A stretch of DNA of 20,314 nucleotides from Zancudomyces culisetae (Eukaryota; Kickxellomycota; Harpellomycetes; Harpellales; Legeriomycetaceae). The stretch's first letter is position 1; each line of letters opens with the position of its first letter. The translations under genes were made by a program, and so were the position numbers. Below are positions 1 through 9,962 of the stretch, in pieces. The stretch covers positions 1 to 20,314 of the forward strand of contig LSSK01000413.1 of the NCBI GenBank assembly GCA_001969505.1, read 5' to 3'. The notes under the pieces were generated by a model. That model did not search any database and was not told the DNA's origin. It saw only the letters and a program-made list of their open reading frames with translations.

Positions 1-649
1 GTTGATATTGCTGAAATGCTTGGAGCAGCACCACCTAAACTAAAGCTTCCTATCAACAGTGCAAAAAATGCATTGAGTACTTTTGTTGGTGTAGAAACAC
101 CATCTCTTATTAGTTTGGCACCATACCAGAACCCAAGTGCATATGTTGAATAAATAAGAAAAAACAATACACCTATTCCCAGCCCAAACATCATTGCTCT
201 TTTTACGCCTGCTTTAAACCCTGTACCAAGTTTGCTCGAATATCGATCAATTTCTCTTTCCTGTGCGTTGAATGCCATGACAGTACGCATACTCGAAAAT
301 ACTTCAGTTGCTACCGCACCAGCCTCCGCAAATGCTTCTTGAACTTTATCCGTCCATTTGCTTACTGATACTCCCATAAACCCCGCAGATGCTACAAGTA
401 AGGGGGATATCGAAAGCACTACAAGCGCAAGCCTCCAATCTCTGATAAGTGCCAATGCAAACCCACCTAAAAAGGTTGTTATATACTGCAGCACATACCC
501 AGCATTTTCATTTATTCCATCTTGAATTAGAGATATATCTGAAGACATTCTTGTCGTTAGACTACCAGACTCAACAGCATCAAACCACTCTATTTCTTGG
601 CTTAGTATTGATTTGTAATATGCTTCGCGCATTCGTTTTATCTGTTTTG
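1..649 (-). CDS. ABCB/P-glycoprotein-type ABC transporter, partial (first membrane domain, TM3-TM6)
   Basis: The minus strand is open from 779 to the left edge. From about 650 downward it reads as the first transmembrane domain of a full-size ABC exporter of the MDR/Ste6 type. Visible landmarks in order are the first intracellular helix (KRMREAYYKSIL, then QEIEWFD), the L-T-x-R-x-x-S-D-x-x-x-I-Q-D-G-I segment, a hydrophobic helix with FLGGFALALIRDWRLALV, the EAGAVATEVFSSMRTV coupling-helix region, NAQEREIDRY, and the TM5/TM6 pair YALGFWYGAKLIRDG and FSLGGAAPSI. The ATPase domains lie beyond the window. The protein would export lipophilic compounds or peptides across the plasma membrane or an organelle membrane; the substrate is unknown. 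The 5' boundary is uncertain. Family similarity stops abruptly near 650, where CGCAG could be a splice acceptor. Upstream codons to 779 are not membrane-like and end at a TAG (780-782). No TM1-TM2 exon was found, so this is either a spliced gene with an unrecognised 5' exon or a truncated copy. Confidence 0.8.
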
Positions 650-2405
650 CTGCGGTATTATTGCAACAATGATAAAATATATATTCATCTTTATGTTTAT
701 AAACACCAATCTTTATGAATACAAAACCTAGTTTCTTTCTCCCACCAAAAAGTACTTTAAGACCTAGCTTTTCTTTAATCTAAAAATTTGCGAACACTGT
801 AAATACCCTTATTTTTATTCATTACTTTTTTTGATACTAAGGAACCATCTAGCATTTGTTGTGTTTTAGAGTAAAATTTTTTAGTATGCCACGCTTGCAG
901 TGAATAGTATAAACTTTTGTACCACGGCTTGCTGCAATTTGGGAAAAGGGGTATGATTTTTTCGTTATCAAAATTATTGTATAGCCAGTATTAGTGGTAA
1001 TATAGTGCCTATATTATTAATTTTGATGTATGTTGAGTTTTTTTACCTAGAAGTTTAATCTGTAGCATATCACTTTAACAATTGCAATAGGTGTGCTTTG
1101 TTTACAGATACACCCATACTCATCATCATTTAATTACCCAGTCTGATTTCACGTCGATCTTATTATAAATTGTTGATATATGTTTTTTTTTAGTTGTGAG
1201 TGGGGCATTGAATAAATAATGATATCATTCTTATAATAACTGCCTTATCTTGCTCATAATTTTGAAGAAAGTTCAATGTGTATACTAATGACAGGAGTAT
1301 TTTCTGATGTGCTGGTATTCTGGAGCTCACAGATATTTTTGGTTTATTTTTCAAGTTTTAGCGCATCCTGCTATTCTGACGCTTTTGCGCTCGACGTCTT
1401 TGAAGAGTCTTTGGATAACTATAACTAATTTTACAGTAAATAAAGCACATTGAAACAGTTATCCCTATTAAATAAATGCTATGCCATTCCGTATTGGATA
1501 TTTGATTTCATTTAACACCCAATGTTTTATACCACAATCGGTTTGATGATTTTGTATAACCGAAGGCCTTTAAATTATTAAGCTTGTAAAAAATATATCT
1601 AACGATCCTTTCATCAACAGCTTGGCAGCATGGTTGTTCCTAAAAGGCTAGGATTGCATCTAGACTTTTTATTTCCACTATCATATTTATTTTTATTACT
1701 CGCCCGAAATATTATGACTAACAAAGTGGGCGGTATAATATTAAAACTCTGTATTTTCCCGGATATAGTTTTTTTACTGCTATTTTCGACACCCTGACAT
1801 AATATCGGTTTTCTCCAAACCACCTGCTTAATTTCAAAAGCTCAACACTTTGCTTATCTAATCTTTAGCTTGTTTATTGAATTACGCGCACTTGCATATA
1901 CAATATCCTTATAAATCCGAAATAATCAAAAGGAGTTTGAAAACGGGACTTTAATTCACAGTTAATTGCATACGTATTTAGGCTACTGCATATACTTGTT
2001 CACTTGGTGGCCGTGTTTGGTTTCTTTAAACCAATCTTTTTTAGATTGAACCACAAAGCTAAAAAAAAAACTTTGAAAAAAGCTTATATGACTGGATACA
2101 TCAAAGTTAAAGCTTTTATTATTCATGAAGGCCAGAATTTTTTTATCAGACTCAACTCGTCACTAAAAAATTTTAGGGATCAGTATGCAAACCCAGCTTG
2201 TGAAAAAACTATCAACTAACCGAACCATTACCTAATCCAAATACCTTTTAGGTCAGTTTTTGACGAATTGGTTTTGTTATTTTTCAATCATTGGCAAAAT
2301 AGTACTTAGCTTGGTAAATTGCAAAAGAACATGAAACTGTCTAAATTGGGTTTCAATTTTTTGTAGTAATCTGAAAAATATATTTATAGCGATTGGATTT
2401 GTTTT

Positions 2406-2416
2406 AAAAAAAAAAA
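2406..2416. promoter_or_regulatory. Poly(dA:dT) tract upstream of DGAT1
   Basis: A run of 11 A residues lies about 210 bp upstream of the DGAT1 start. In fungal promoters such tracts are known to disfavour nucleosomes. A promoter role here is inferred from position only. Confidence 0.3.
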
Positions 2417-2533
2417 GAAAACAATAGCCAAGTAAAAAAAGCACTTGAAAAGAAGGTTACAAAGCAAGTACATTATAGTTGTGCTTTATTTATTTTTCAC
2501 TTTTCCAAGACAATTATAAAACTAGCAAAAAAG

Positions 2534-2540
2534 ATATAAA
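2534..2540 (+). promoter_or_regulatory. Candidate TATA element of DGAT1
   Basis: ATATAAA lies about 90 bp upstream of the DGAT1 ATG, within the usual range for fungal promoters. AT-rich DNA gives such matches by chance, so this is only a candidate. Confidence 0.3.
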
Positions 2541-2628
2541 GGAAAAATTTTTAGCGCGGAATCAAGGAAAAAGAGAATATTTTGAGGATAAGCTTCGTTA
2601 TAAAGTTGAAAATAGGTGATCGGGAAAT

Positions 2629-4339
2629 ATGGATGAGCTCAAAAATGAAAATGCAAAACCAGCTCAGGGTGAAATCACTAAAGAGCAGAGCGCCGGTGAA
2701 AACAAGCAAGCCAAACAAAAAAGAGCTATCGTGTACAAACCATACAATCAGATGTTCCCAGTGCATAAAGGAAACAAATTTTCAGCGCTAGATCCTGAAT
2801 CACCACCAGCTGGATTTGATGGTTTTATTAACTTTGGAGGTACGTGAAATAAAGGATTAGCCTACTTATGTTTGTATATATATTACTGATTAAGTACACA
2901 CTTATACTTTGAAACTCCGTGCGTTATGCAAAAAAAATGTAAAGTTAAAAATGATATATATAGCTTTGCTGTTGGTGGCTGTTGTACTTAGACTTGTGTT
3001 GGAGAATTTTATGAAATATGGCTTGATTGTTGGGAAAATGGTACCTACAATCACAAATACAGATCTGGTTTATTTTGGGTTGGTATTATCAATCTTAGTA
3101 GGGAATTTCTTTGGAGGGTTATACTTAGAAAAAACGTTTGCAAAACAGGCTATTGGGTTAAGAAAAAAGCTTGACAAGAAGAGTATGAATGAACAGGAAA
3201 TTAGAGTAGTAATGAGATCAGAGTTAGCAAAGTTCGGGTTACAGTTTGCAAACATGCTACTAACGTTATTGGTCCCAGCGATAATGGTAAGGAATGTCGA
3301 TATTGCACCAGTTTTAGGAATAACTGCCATGTTTTCATCAGTGGTAATGTCTTTGAAATTATACTCATGGTCCATTACAAATCTTGATCTTCGTCGTGCA
3401 TATATACTCGGAGATGATGAATTTTTGGAGGACCCAATGCTGAAGCTGAAGCTGAAGGTGGTAAGGGGACCTAGAATAGTTAGCTCGGGTAGCAATGAAA
3501 CGGATGCCAATGATGCAGGAGATATAAAGGATACACAGGAGAGTAAACAAGTGCCACCAGCGAATACATATCTGTACCAAGTAAAGTATCCGGATAATAT
3601 ATGCATCTCAAACTTGGCATATTTTTGGGCTGCTCCCACGTTTTGTTACCAACCCAACTATCCACGAACAGAAAGCGTTCGATGGAGTTACGTTTTTTCA
3701 TTAATTCAGCAGATGCTGTGCTGTTCCTTTTTAGCATTTTTTGCTATCTTTCAATTCGCCTTCCCAACCATGGAAAACTCGATTCCAGCATTCGAATCTG
3801 GTGACTACCTTAAAATCGTAGAGAGAACATTGAAGCTTGGTTTAATTGTTTCGGGTATTTGGATTCTTGGGTCGTATTGCCTGTTTCATTGTGGATTAAA
3901 TATTGTTGCTGAGCTACTCCGCTTTGGTGACCGCCAATTCTATGATGACTGGTGGAATAGCGTTGATCTCAGCGCTTACTGGAGAAAATGGAATCGACCC
4001 ATCCATAATTTTTGTAAACGCCACATTTTGGTTCCGTTACTATCACCACCACTTTATTTTTCAAAGTTTTATGGCTCTCTTGTTACATTTTTTGTATCTG
4101 CCGTTCTACATGAAGTCATTATCGGCATTCCGACTCATAGCACAAGGATGTCATCCTTTTGGGGAATGTTGCTACAGCTTCCACTGATATCTTTTACCAC
4201 ATGGGTATCTGAAAAGAGGGGACCACACACTCGCATTGGTAACTGTATATTTTGGATCTCTTTTTGTATATTCGGTCAGCCCTTTGCCACCCTTGGATAC
4301 TACTATGATTATGTTAAACACGCTAGTGGTGCCAACTAA
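2629..4339 (+). CDS. Diacylglycerol O-acyltransferase, DGAT1 type (MBOAT family), two exons
   Basis: This enzyme transfers an acyl group from acyl-CoA to diacylglycerol to make triacylglycerol in the ER membrane; the related sterol acyltransferases are the alternative. The gene is modelled as exons 2629-2839 and 2964-4339, giving 528 residues, a normal DGAT1 length. Exon 1 encodes a charged, low-complexity N-terminus followed by GFDGFIN. Exon 2 carries RLVLENFMKYG, many membrane helices, and the DGAT1-like stretch YPDNI...APTFCYQPNYPR. It also has the family motif FYDDWWN (about residues 396-402) and the membrane histidine in LHEV (about His453), the expected catalytic residue. The YPDN and APTxCY motifs favour DGAT1 over ARE-type sterol enzymes. 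ATG 2629 is preceded by an in-frame TGA at 2617-2619. A hydrophilic loop near residues 195-220 is rich in D, N, S and Q. The gene converges on the MFS gene 177 bp downstream. Confidence 0.9.
2840..2963 (+). other. Spliceosomal intron of DGAT1 (about 124 nt)
   Basis: The donor is GTACGT at 2840-2845 and the preferred acceptor is ATATATATAG ending at 2963. Joining leaves an intact frame (G + CT gives Ala). It puts 11 residues between the N of the GFIN motif and the R of RLVLEN, the same spacing as in human DGAT1 as I recall that sequence. The alternative acceptor TTAAG at 2894 is also in frame, but it would insert about 23 extra residues rich in Lys and Arg just before the first membrane helix. 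A branch-like TACTGAT lies at 2884-2890. Confidence 0.65.
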
Positions 4340-4516
4340 AATATTACTTTTCCGTTTATACTTGCTTTTTTGCTTTATTTATATTATTTTTTCATATAAA
4401 ACCAAGTTTGTCAAAAATAGTCAAAGATAAACAACGCTCTATAAATAATTGGACAAGGTGTTCGTATCCTATCTGCGAGACTAAATGTGAGTATACTAAA
4501 GTGTTGACAAAAGAAA
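4340..4516. other. Short convergent intergenic region
   Basis: The 177 bp between the stop codons of DGAT1 (plus) and the first MFS gene (minus) must hold both 3' ends. It is AT-rich, including T-rich segments and TTTCATATAAAA near 4390-4400. No canonical AATAAA is seen on the plus strand. Some 3' UTR overlap between the two transcripts is likely. Confidence 0.4.
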
Positions 4517-5824
4517 TCACAGTTTCCACCCAAACTTACTTGGCGACTTGCGTCTTGTATATATTTGCGCTGCTATTAATAGGATTATAGAAACTACTAT
4601 CCCACCAGTAATCACAAATGCCAGTGTTGCGAAGCTGTTTTTTTTTAATGAAGTATCGTACGCAAATCCAAGAAGTGGACCCCCAAGAACTACCCCTGCA
4701 GAGACGAAGCAGAAAACGAAACTTATCATTACTGTTGTTTTTGAACTTTCATAATGTCGTCCCATTATTGATGGAAAAAGAGTCTGTGATCCAGCATAAA
4801 AAGTCCCACAGAAAAATGCCAAAAGAAATATATCTTTTACATCCTTTGTAACCAGCCAGATTGTAGGTATTAATACAGCATTTATCGTGTTTGTTGCTAT
4901 TATAACATTCATCTCTCCCAAAAAATCTCCCAAAAAACCGAAGAGTAAGCTGCCAACTATATTTCCCGCGTTGGACAGTAGCACTACTAATGCAGCGTCG
5001 TCGTCTGTACCTCCTCTGGAGTCTGATATTTTAGGCAAGTAATATAACGGACCTGTAAATACAAGCATTACCGAAAATGCAGAAAAGCCCACCAAATAGA
5101 GGAAAGGATCACTCAAGATTTTTATATCGAAAATATTGCTTTCTTGTACGCTTTTTGACCTTGGAATGATAAAAAAGCCCGATATCGAAACAGTTACAAG
5201 TACCACTAAAGCACAAAGCTTTAAGGTCCATCCAAATCCCGTTTTACTTAATAACTCTTTTAAAATGAATGAATATGACATCCCACCCATCCCAGCTCCC
5301 GCATTTATGACTCCCATACCTAGTGCCTGATATTTTTCAAACCACTGGGGTATCATTGCAAAACAACTTAAAAATGGTAGCGATGCCCCCAGCCCAAACA
5401 TAAGCCCATGTGTTAATATTGTCTGCCACACCCTATGACTAAATGATGCCAGGAGTAACCCCACTGCCGCAATCACACCACCTATCCATGATACTACTCT
5501 ATACCCCAATTTGGATATAAAATAGTTTGAAAATATAGGAAAAAACAACATAACTCCTAAGGATATTGTTCCTATCCATCCAACTGTAGACGCAGGTAGT
5601 TCCGAATATCTGTCCAGGTAATACTTTTGAAAAATCCCAAAGGAATCGATTAGGCCGACAACTGCAATGTTGATGACAAAGCAAAAAAACAAAATCATAA
5701 ATGCAAATTTCCCATCACGAGGTCTCAGCAAACTCGGCGCCGGCGCGTGTTGACCATCTGTGGCAGCATCTTGGCCACCTTTAATTTGTTCTCCCTTCGA
5801 TATAGTAATTACAGATTTTGCCAT
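4517..5824 (-). CDS. Monocarboxylate-transporter-like MFS protein (MCH/MCT family), copy 1
   Basis: A 435-residue, intronless major facilitator protein with about 12 hydrophobic segments. It belongs to the monocarboxylate porter (MCT/MCH) group. The N-terminal cytoplasmic tail (about 35 residues) ends in RDGKFAF, the degenerate form of the family's D-G-x-x-x-W entry motif before TM1. TM1 continues LIDSFGIFQ. The TM4-5 loop carries WFEKYQALGMG followed by NAGAGMGG, the equivalent of the family's R-x-x-A-x-G motif. TM8 has the LGDFLGEMN loop. The protein ends in SKFGWKL, nearly the same tail as copy 2. Family members move monocarboxylates, riboflavin or other small organic molecules; the substrate cannot be told here. 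The central loop between TM6 and TM7 (about residues 222-240) is very short. The Pro-Pro seen in copy 2 after the GGM motif is replaced by Ser-Tyr-Ser. The start is a clear ATG (5822-5824) and the stop is intact, so the gene looks functional. Confidence 0.85.
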   Translation of the reverse strand: MAKSVITISKGEQIKGGQDAATDGQHAPAPSLLRPRDGKFAFMILFFCFVINIAVVGLIDSFGIFQKYYLDRYSELPASTVGWIGTISLGVMLFFPIFSNYFISKLGYRVVSWIGGVIAAVGLLLASFSHRVWQTILTHGLMFGLGASLPFLSCFAMIPQWFEKYQALGMGVINAGAGMGGMSYSFILKELLSKTGFGWTLKLCALVVLVTVSISGFFIIPRSKSVQESNIFDIKILSDPFLYLVGFSAFSVMLVFTGPLYYLPKISDSRGGTDDDAALVVLLSNAGNIVGSLLFGFLGDFLGEMNVIIATNTINAVLIPTIWLVTKDVKDIFLLAFFCGTFYAGSQTLFPSIMGRHYESSKTTVMISFVFCFVSAGVVLGGPLLGFAYDTSLKKNSFATLAFVITGGIVVSIILLIAAQIYTRRKSPSKFGWKL

Positions 5825-7435
5825 TTAATTACGTTAGCATTAAAATCAAATCTTAGATAATGTATACGATGAATGTTCACTACACATTTACACCCTTTCC
5901 AACATAGAGTACTATGATAAAACACAGACAAACCTAAAGGATTAAGTATATAGTTAATTCAGGAACAGTACCACTAACAAACAATAAAAGTGTTGTTTTT
6001 AGCTTTATGAAACCATTTTTTTTCTTTGCCATGTTTTTTTTTCACCATCACATCCTTGTACTTCCTTTTACTATTTTTTTTTACCATCCTTTTTATTTTT
6101 TAACAATCCCTTTTACATAACCTGCAGTTTTTATATTTTTTCAATAATTAATTTCAATCAGATATGGAATAGCCATAGTTTTTGCCAATAAAGACGCAAA
6201 GTAATTTTATTCAGAGGATTTATTCGCTTAATCAAAATTAAATATAAATAATGCAAACCAAACCAAAAAAATAATCATGTGATACTATTCTAGTCAAAGC
6301 TTTAAGCTACTTCAGTGCAACTTGCGCATTTCCCCATTATATTTAATGAGAAAAATTTTTTATCACAAAATTAGTTTTAAAAAACCAAATTTAAACAAAA
6401 GGTAAATAAGTAGGTTTAATGTAGTTTGCTGCGTTTTAGTTTTTATCAAATTCGCATTACTTTTGGTCTGGGGTGGGTGTAGCCAATAGGCATGCCTAAA
6501 GCTTTGAGAACCGGTTAAAAGAGTAAGCCAAAATAAAAACATCTGCATACAACATTAGTTTTGTATTTTTGTTTATATAAATTTGTCTCAGAAAAGAGCA
6601 CAAATATCCCTCACTTATTAATGGTGCCTCAGAGTATGATATTTGAGAATTAGCGTAACAAACACACCACAACTATGGGCCTATTATATAAGGTTTTTTT
6701 TTACTGTCAAATATTTTCACGAAAATCATGAAATGTACTTGCACGTTTATTTTTCCATTTTTCTCATAAGTAGAAGGATTCTTGGTTTGTGCTTCCATAA
6801 ATTCAATGTACTGTGATCTTCATGAAACAAACAATAGCGTAAGTTTGCATCAGACAATTTTTTATAAGGTATTGGCTGTACATATGTGCAAATACAGCAT
6901 ATACACATAGAAATTTTGGTGGTGGCGTGACATTATTGAAAAAGTATATCAAACCCAAATTTTGTTTTGTGATACTCTTCAGAGTAGTTTTATTTCTCTT
7001 TCTCACAAAATTCATGGTTTAATTAGATAGTTTTATTTAATAAACTTATCAAACAAAAAAATATATAGAATAAAATAAAGTATTTTGCTTCAAATGCTGT
7101 TTGCTCATCGCAGACTGTGTTTGAGTGCAAAATAGTACATGAAAGCATATATAAAGTCATGCAATGCCCAGACGGGTGTACAATGCTGTATAGAGTACAC
7201 TTGTTAACGACCTTAATATAATTGTAGTTATTTCAAAAGAAAAACAGCACAATTAGACAAAATAGTCTAAAAATAACGCTCGTGATAAAAATATCGGATA
7301 CTTATACCAATAGTATAATTCTCATCACTGGTTTTTGAGATGCTCAAAGTAGGTACGTTTATGGTTAGGAAGCCGTGTATTCATGTTTTATTGTTACAGT
7401 GATAAGCGGATATAATTCAACTATGGTATAAGCAG
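5825..7435. other. Intergenic region: MFS copy 1 promoter side and DUF3020-like gene 3' side
   Basis: About 1.6 kb with no convincing gene. Just upstream of the MFS start (minus strand) lie several short upstream ATG frames of 3-13 codons, which matter only if transcription starts beyond them. A striking pyrimidine-rich stretch (plus strand) occupies about 5995-6113. Open frames of 61 and 70 codons at 6363-6548 and 6803-7015 (minus) have ATG starts but no recognisable domain, and their composition matches the surrounding AT-rich DNA. Confidence 0.55.
5995..6113 (-). promoter_or_regulatory. Pyrimidine/T-rich tract upstream of MFS copy 1
   Basis: On the plus strand this is a succession of T runs (7-9 T) separated by CC, CA and CTT, so the minus strand is purine-rich. 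It lies about 170-290 bp upstream of the minus-strand MFS start, a position where poly(dA:dT) promoter elements are common in fungi. Function is inferred from composition and position. Confidence 0.3.
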
Positions 7436-8167
7436 TCACCGATAATAATACATACTGTGTTTGTTTTCTGTTAAAATCAACCTTTGTTCTACGGTCAGTT
7501 CCTGATGGGCATACTTTATGTTGAGCTTTTCACACTCTACAACAATTCTAATACACTCATTTATATTTCTTCGCGCAAGTGCCGCTAAAATCAAACCATA
7601 TGGTGTATTTGGGTTGTGTGGAACAGATTTAAGCTCAAAAGGCGCCTCCTCTATTTTTCTATTCCGTTTTATCAACTTGCTCAGTTTTATGTATTCATAT
7701 ATTGACCAGTCAATGACAATTCTACTCTTTTTGATGTGTTTACAAAGAAAATCTATCTCTAAATTGTTTATCCGCTTCGGTAGCTCGCTGGAAATAAAGT
7801 TTTTGTACTCAATTGATTCTGGACTACCAAATTTTTTCCTAGCATTTCTATTTACACGTGCTACCAAGTCATTAAACTTGTTTTTCTCGGGGTTATTTAG
7901 CCGCCACTCTCTCATATAACTTTTTACTACATTGTTTCTAGTACTTAGTCTTTGTGGCAGTCCTTTATCGTTTTTTCGCTTTTTCTCAGAAATATCTGAA
8001 GCGCATTCGCTATCAGAATTCAACACCTTCTTAAGGTAGTTTCCTGTTTTTGAGTTTTCCTCGACTTGGGGATTGGGTTCGCTGCTTAATATTGTATCAC
8101 GCAATGTCCCGTCTTTTAAGTTTCCATTACAAATATAATACTCATAGGCGCGTATCCTAGTATTCAT
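7436..8167 (-). CDS. Small basic protein with a DUF3020-like domain
   Basis: A 243-residue protein, Lys/Arg/Asn-rich, with no signal peptide or membrane helix. Residues about 77-135 match from memory the pattern of the fungal domain DUF3020 (PF11223): a W-R-x-x-N segment (REWRLNNPEKNKFNDL), then R-V-N-x-x-A-x-K-x-F-G, then an E-L-P-K-R end. That domain is of unknown function and is noted in fungal proteins near HMG boxes; no HMG box is visible here. The C-terminal third has an L-x-A-A-L-A-R-R-N segment and no other motif I recognise. Residues 1-75 are hydrophilic and Ser/Glu/Lys-rich with a KKRK cluster near 62-65, a possible nuclear signal. The ATG is at 8165-8167, but the frame stays open for 33 more codons upstream, with a TATTACAG acceptor-like site ending at 8248, so a 5' exon may be missing. 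A nuclear, nucleic-acid-related role is only a guess. Confidence 0.6.
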   Translation of the reverse strand: MNTRIRAYEYYICNGNLKDGTLRDTILSSEPNPQVEENSKTGNYLKKVLNSDSECASDISEKKRKNDKGLPQRLSTRNNVVKSYMREWRLNNPEKNKFNDLVARVNRNARKKFGSPESIEYKNFISSELPKRINNLEIDFLCKHIKKSRIVIDWSIYEYIKLSKLIKRNRKIEEAPFELKSVPHNPNTPYGLILAALARRNINECIRIVVECEKLNIKYAHQELTVEQRLILTENKHSMYYYR

Positions 8168-9845
8168 CTCTACAGTGGTATGTGTGGATTGATTAGCTAT
8201 ACCGTTTCTGGAGTTCTCACCGATCAGGTTTTTCTTTTGGAGGCAGTCTGTAATACAAGCTAAATGTTACATTAAACTGATCTTTGCCTACCAAGCGACT
8301 CTTTCACCTGTCTGCTTTTCTCTTGCCCTTGGTATACAGACAAAAATAACTAATTGTGAAAATAGTAGAGAATAGGTTAAGGATATTGTTGACATTAATG
8401 CTAACGACATTGATCCCATCAACTGGACCTGAACGGGTTTAAATACAACTATCGAATCTCATCGTCTGTTTGATTTCAAGTGCAGATTTTTGAACTTTTT
8501 TTTTCTGCGTGATTTTCCAGCTTTTTTTTAATTAGTGAAGAGAGTTTTAATTGACTTTTTTTTTCGTTATTTAGAAAGGCAGCAAATGGTCTATCAATAT
8601 TGGAGTATACAGATTATGTGGTTATACCTCATTTTGGATATATTTTTTCTTCTTTTTTTGTGAACCATAAAATCCTGCAAGATATTGCTGAATGTAAACG
8701 GTCTACAAAAAAAAAGACTAACCAAAAAAAAGCAGATTTAAATGCAAAAGATGGTATTACATTGACTTTAGGGTACTGATTGGCGATTTCTACCAAGTTT
8801 TTACAAAACATTTTTCTCTGCCTTGTACTATTTACTAAAAAGGCCGATTAAGTGCATTCAGATTTTTTTTTAAAAAAATAAGCAATTGTGTATAAAACAA
8901 AAAAAGCAAAGTTGATGATACCTTTTGTTTCTAAACATTACATCACCAACTGATTTCATTACAGGTTCCCATGAAAATGGCATTAATTACGTCAATTTTA
9001 AGCATTTCATTTAAAAAAATAGGTAAATCAATGAGCTTTTTACATTGTAAACAGTCATAATGATAATTACATGGATTTTTGCGCATTCAAGCGCAGAGCC
9101 TTGTTTTTTTACTCGCCAATTTATTGTAGACACCTTAATGTTGAACTACAATCTTGTAATTGGATTGTCTACATGTCCATGTTGATAACCAAGAATTTTT
9201 TTTTGCTTTTTAATACTCATTTGTTACGTAGGATTTTTCTTCGGAACGGATTTTGCCCCTTTTTTTTTTCACCGCTGCACTCTACCTTGGTATACTGTTT
9301 TTCACTTTCTAAACTGGTATAATAATTGTAGCGAGTATATGACTTTTTTCTTGCTTTTAATGGTTTGCTAACTACTCTCAATAGGCATATAAGCCAGCGT
9401 ATGTCTTGTAGAATGGTAGTAGTGAGTGAACCGCAGAACAAATCGATGTAGTTTCCAACTCCTTCACTGAGCAAACATGATCAAGTTTGTACAGGGAATT
9501 TTTATAGTGACCGAACCCGTGCGTTTACAAACAAGGAATAACGCGCACAATTTGAATAGTCAAGCAGATAGGTAAATCAAAAAAGGGGACTCTATGAGGT
9601 GTGTAATTGTATCTGATTGATCATTTTGTAAATCATGTCTCCCAGATTGATTTCCTTTTGTCCAGTTTGGTTCACTTAAAAATAAGTACCACATCAGAGC
9701 CCAAAAATAATGCAATGTTTATTAATTTTTACTAGGCGACTCATGTAAAATGGGATGTATAGGCATGTATAATCTGCTGTAGTTTATGTAAAAGGGATAA
9801 AATCTGCTTTGTTCCAAATTCAAAAATTTCTTGTTCCGATGTATA

Positions 9846-9962
9846 ATGCGCTTATTTTTTGTTTTATTCATTGTTACAATTATCCTTGTTGACATTATTT
9901 TGTGGATGGTTGTTAAAATCGCTAGATCAAAAAAGACAAGACAGGTGGCATTCGTCGGGTAA
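9846..9962 (+). CDS. Possible 38-residue single-pass membrane microprotein
   Basis: An ATG-started frame of 38 codons ends in TAA (9960-9962). It begins MRLFFVLFIV, giving an almost unbroken hydrophobic helix over residues 3-23 (one Asp at 16 and one Trp at 20), then a basic tail (K24, R27, K29, K30, R32). That layout resembles small fungal proteolipids such as yeast Pmp1 (one helix, basic C-terminus, about 40 residues), but I see no clear sequence match. AT-rich DNA readily encodes F, I, L and V runs, so chance is a serious alternative. A GGGTAAAT at the 3' end could also be a splice donor. There is no supporting promoter signal. Confidence 0.2.
   Translation: MRLFFVLFIVTIILVDIILWMVVKIARSKKTRQVAFVG

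Larger units (their letters stand above)
650..2628. other. Intergenic region between the partial ABC gene and DGAT1
   Basis: About 2 kb of AT-rich DNA with no convincing gene. Open frames of 60-70 codons occur (for example 1614-1823 minus and 2004-2219 plus), but they have no recognisable domain, and the second begins with TTG. Poly(dA:dT) runs occur at about 2061-2070 and 2406-2416. The right part should hold the DGAT1 promoter and leader. The left part would hold the 5' end of the partial ABC gene if that is intact, but I could not find TM1-TM2 coding sequence on the minus strand here. Confidence 0.6.

Noticed and set aside
971-1020. Possible relic of the missing ABC TM1 (a short hydrophobic minus-strand run with Leu-Pro-Leu)
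   Set aside because: Only about 12 hydrophobic residues before a stop, no other ABC motif nearby, and AT-rich DNA yields such runs often.
2840-2894. 55-nt intron ending at TTAAG in DGAT1
   Set aside because: It is in frame, but it places about 23 additional residues, many of them basic, next to the first membrane helix and breaks the conserved GFIN to RLVLEN spacing.
3070-3639. 189-codon open frame antisense to DGAT1
   Set aside because: It lies wholly inside the DGAT1 coding exon on the other strand and has no recognisable domain; it is a shadow frame.
9071-9322. 83-codon plus-strand frame
   Set aside because: It has an ATG but its Phe- and Leu-rich content comes from T runs; it overlaps another chance frame on the opposite strand and shows no domain.
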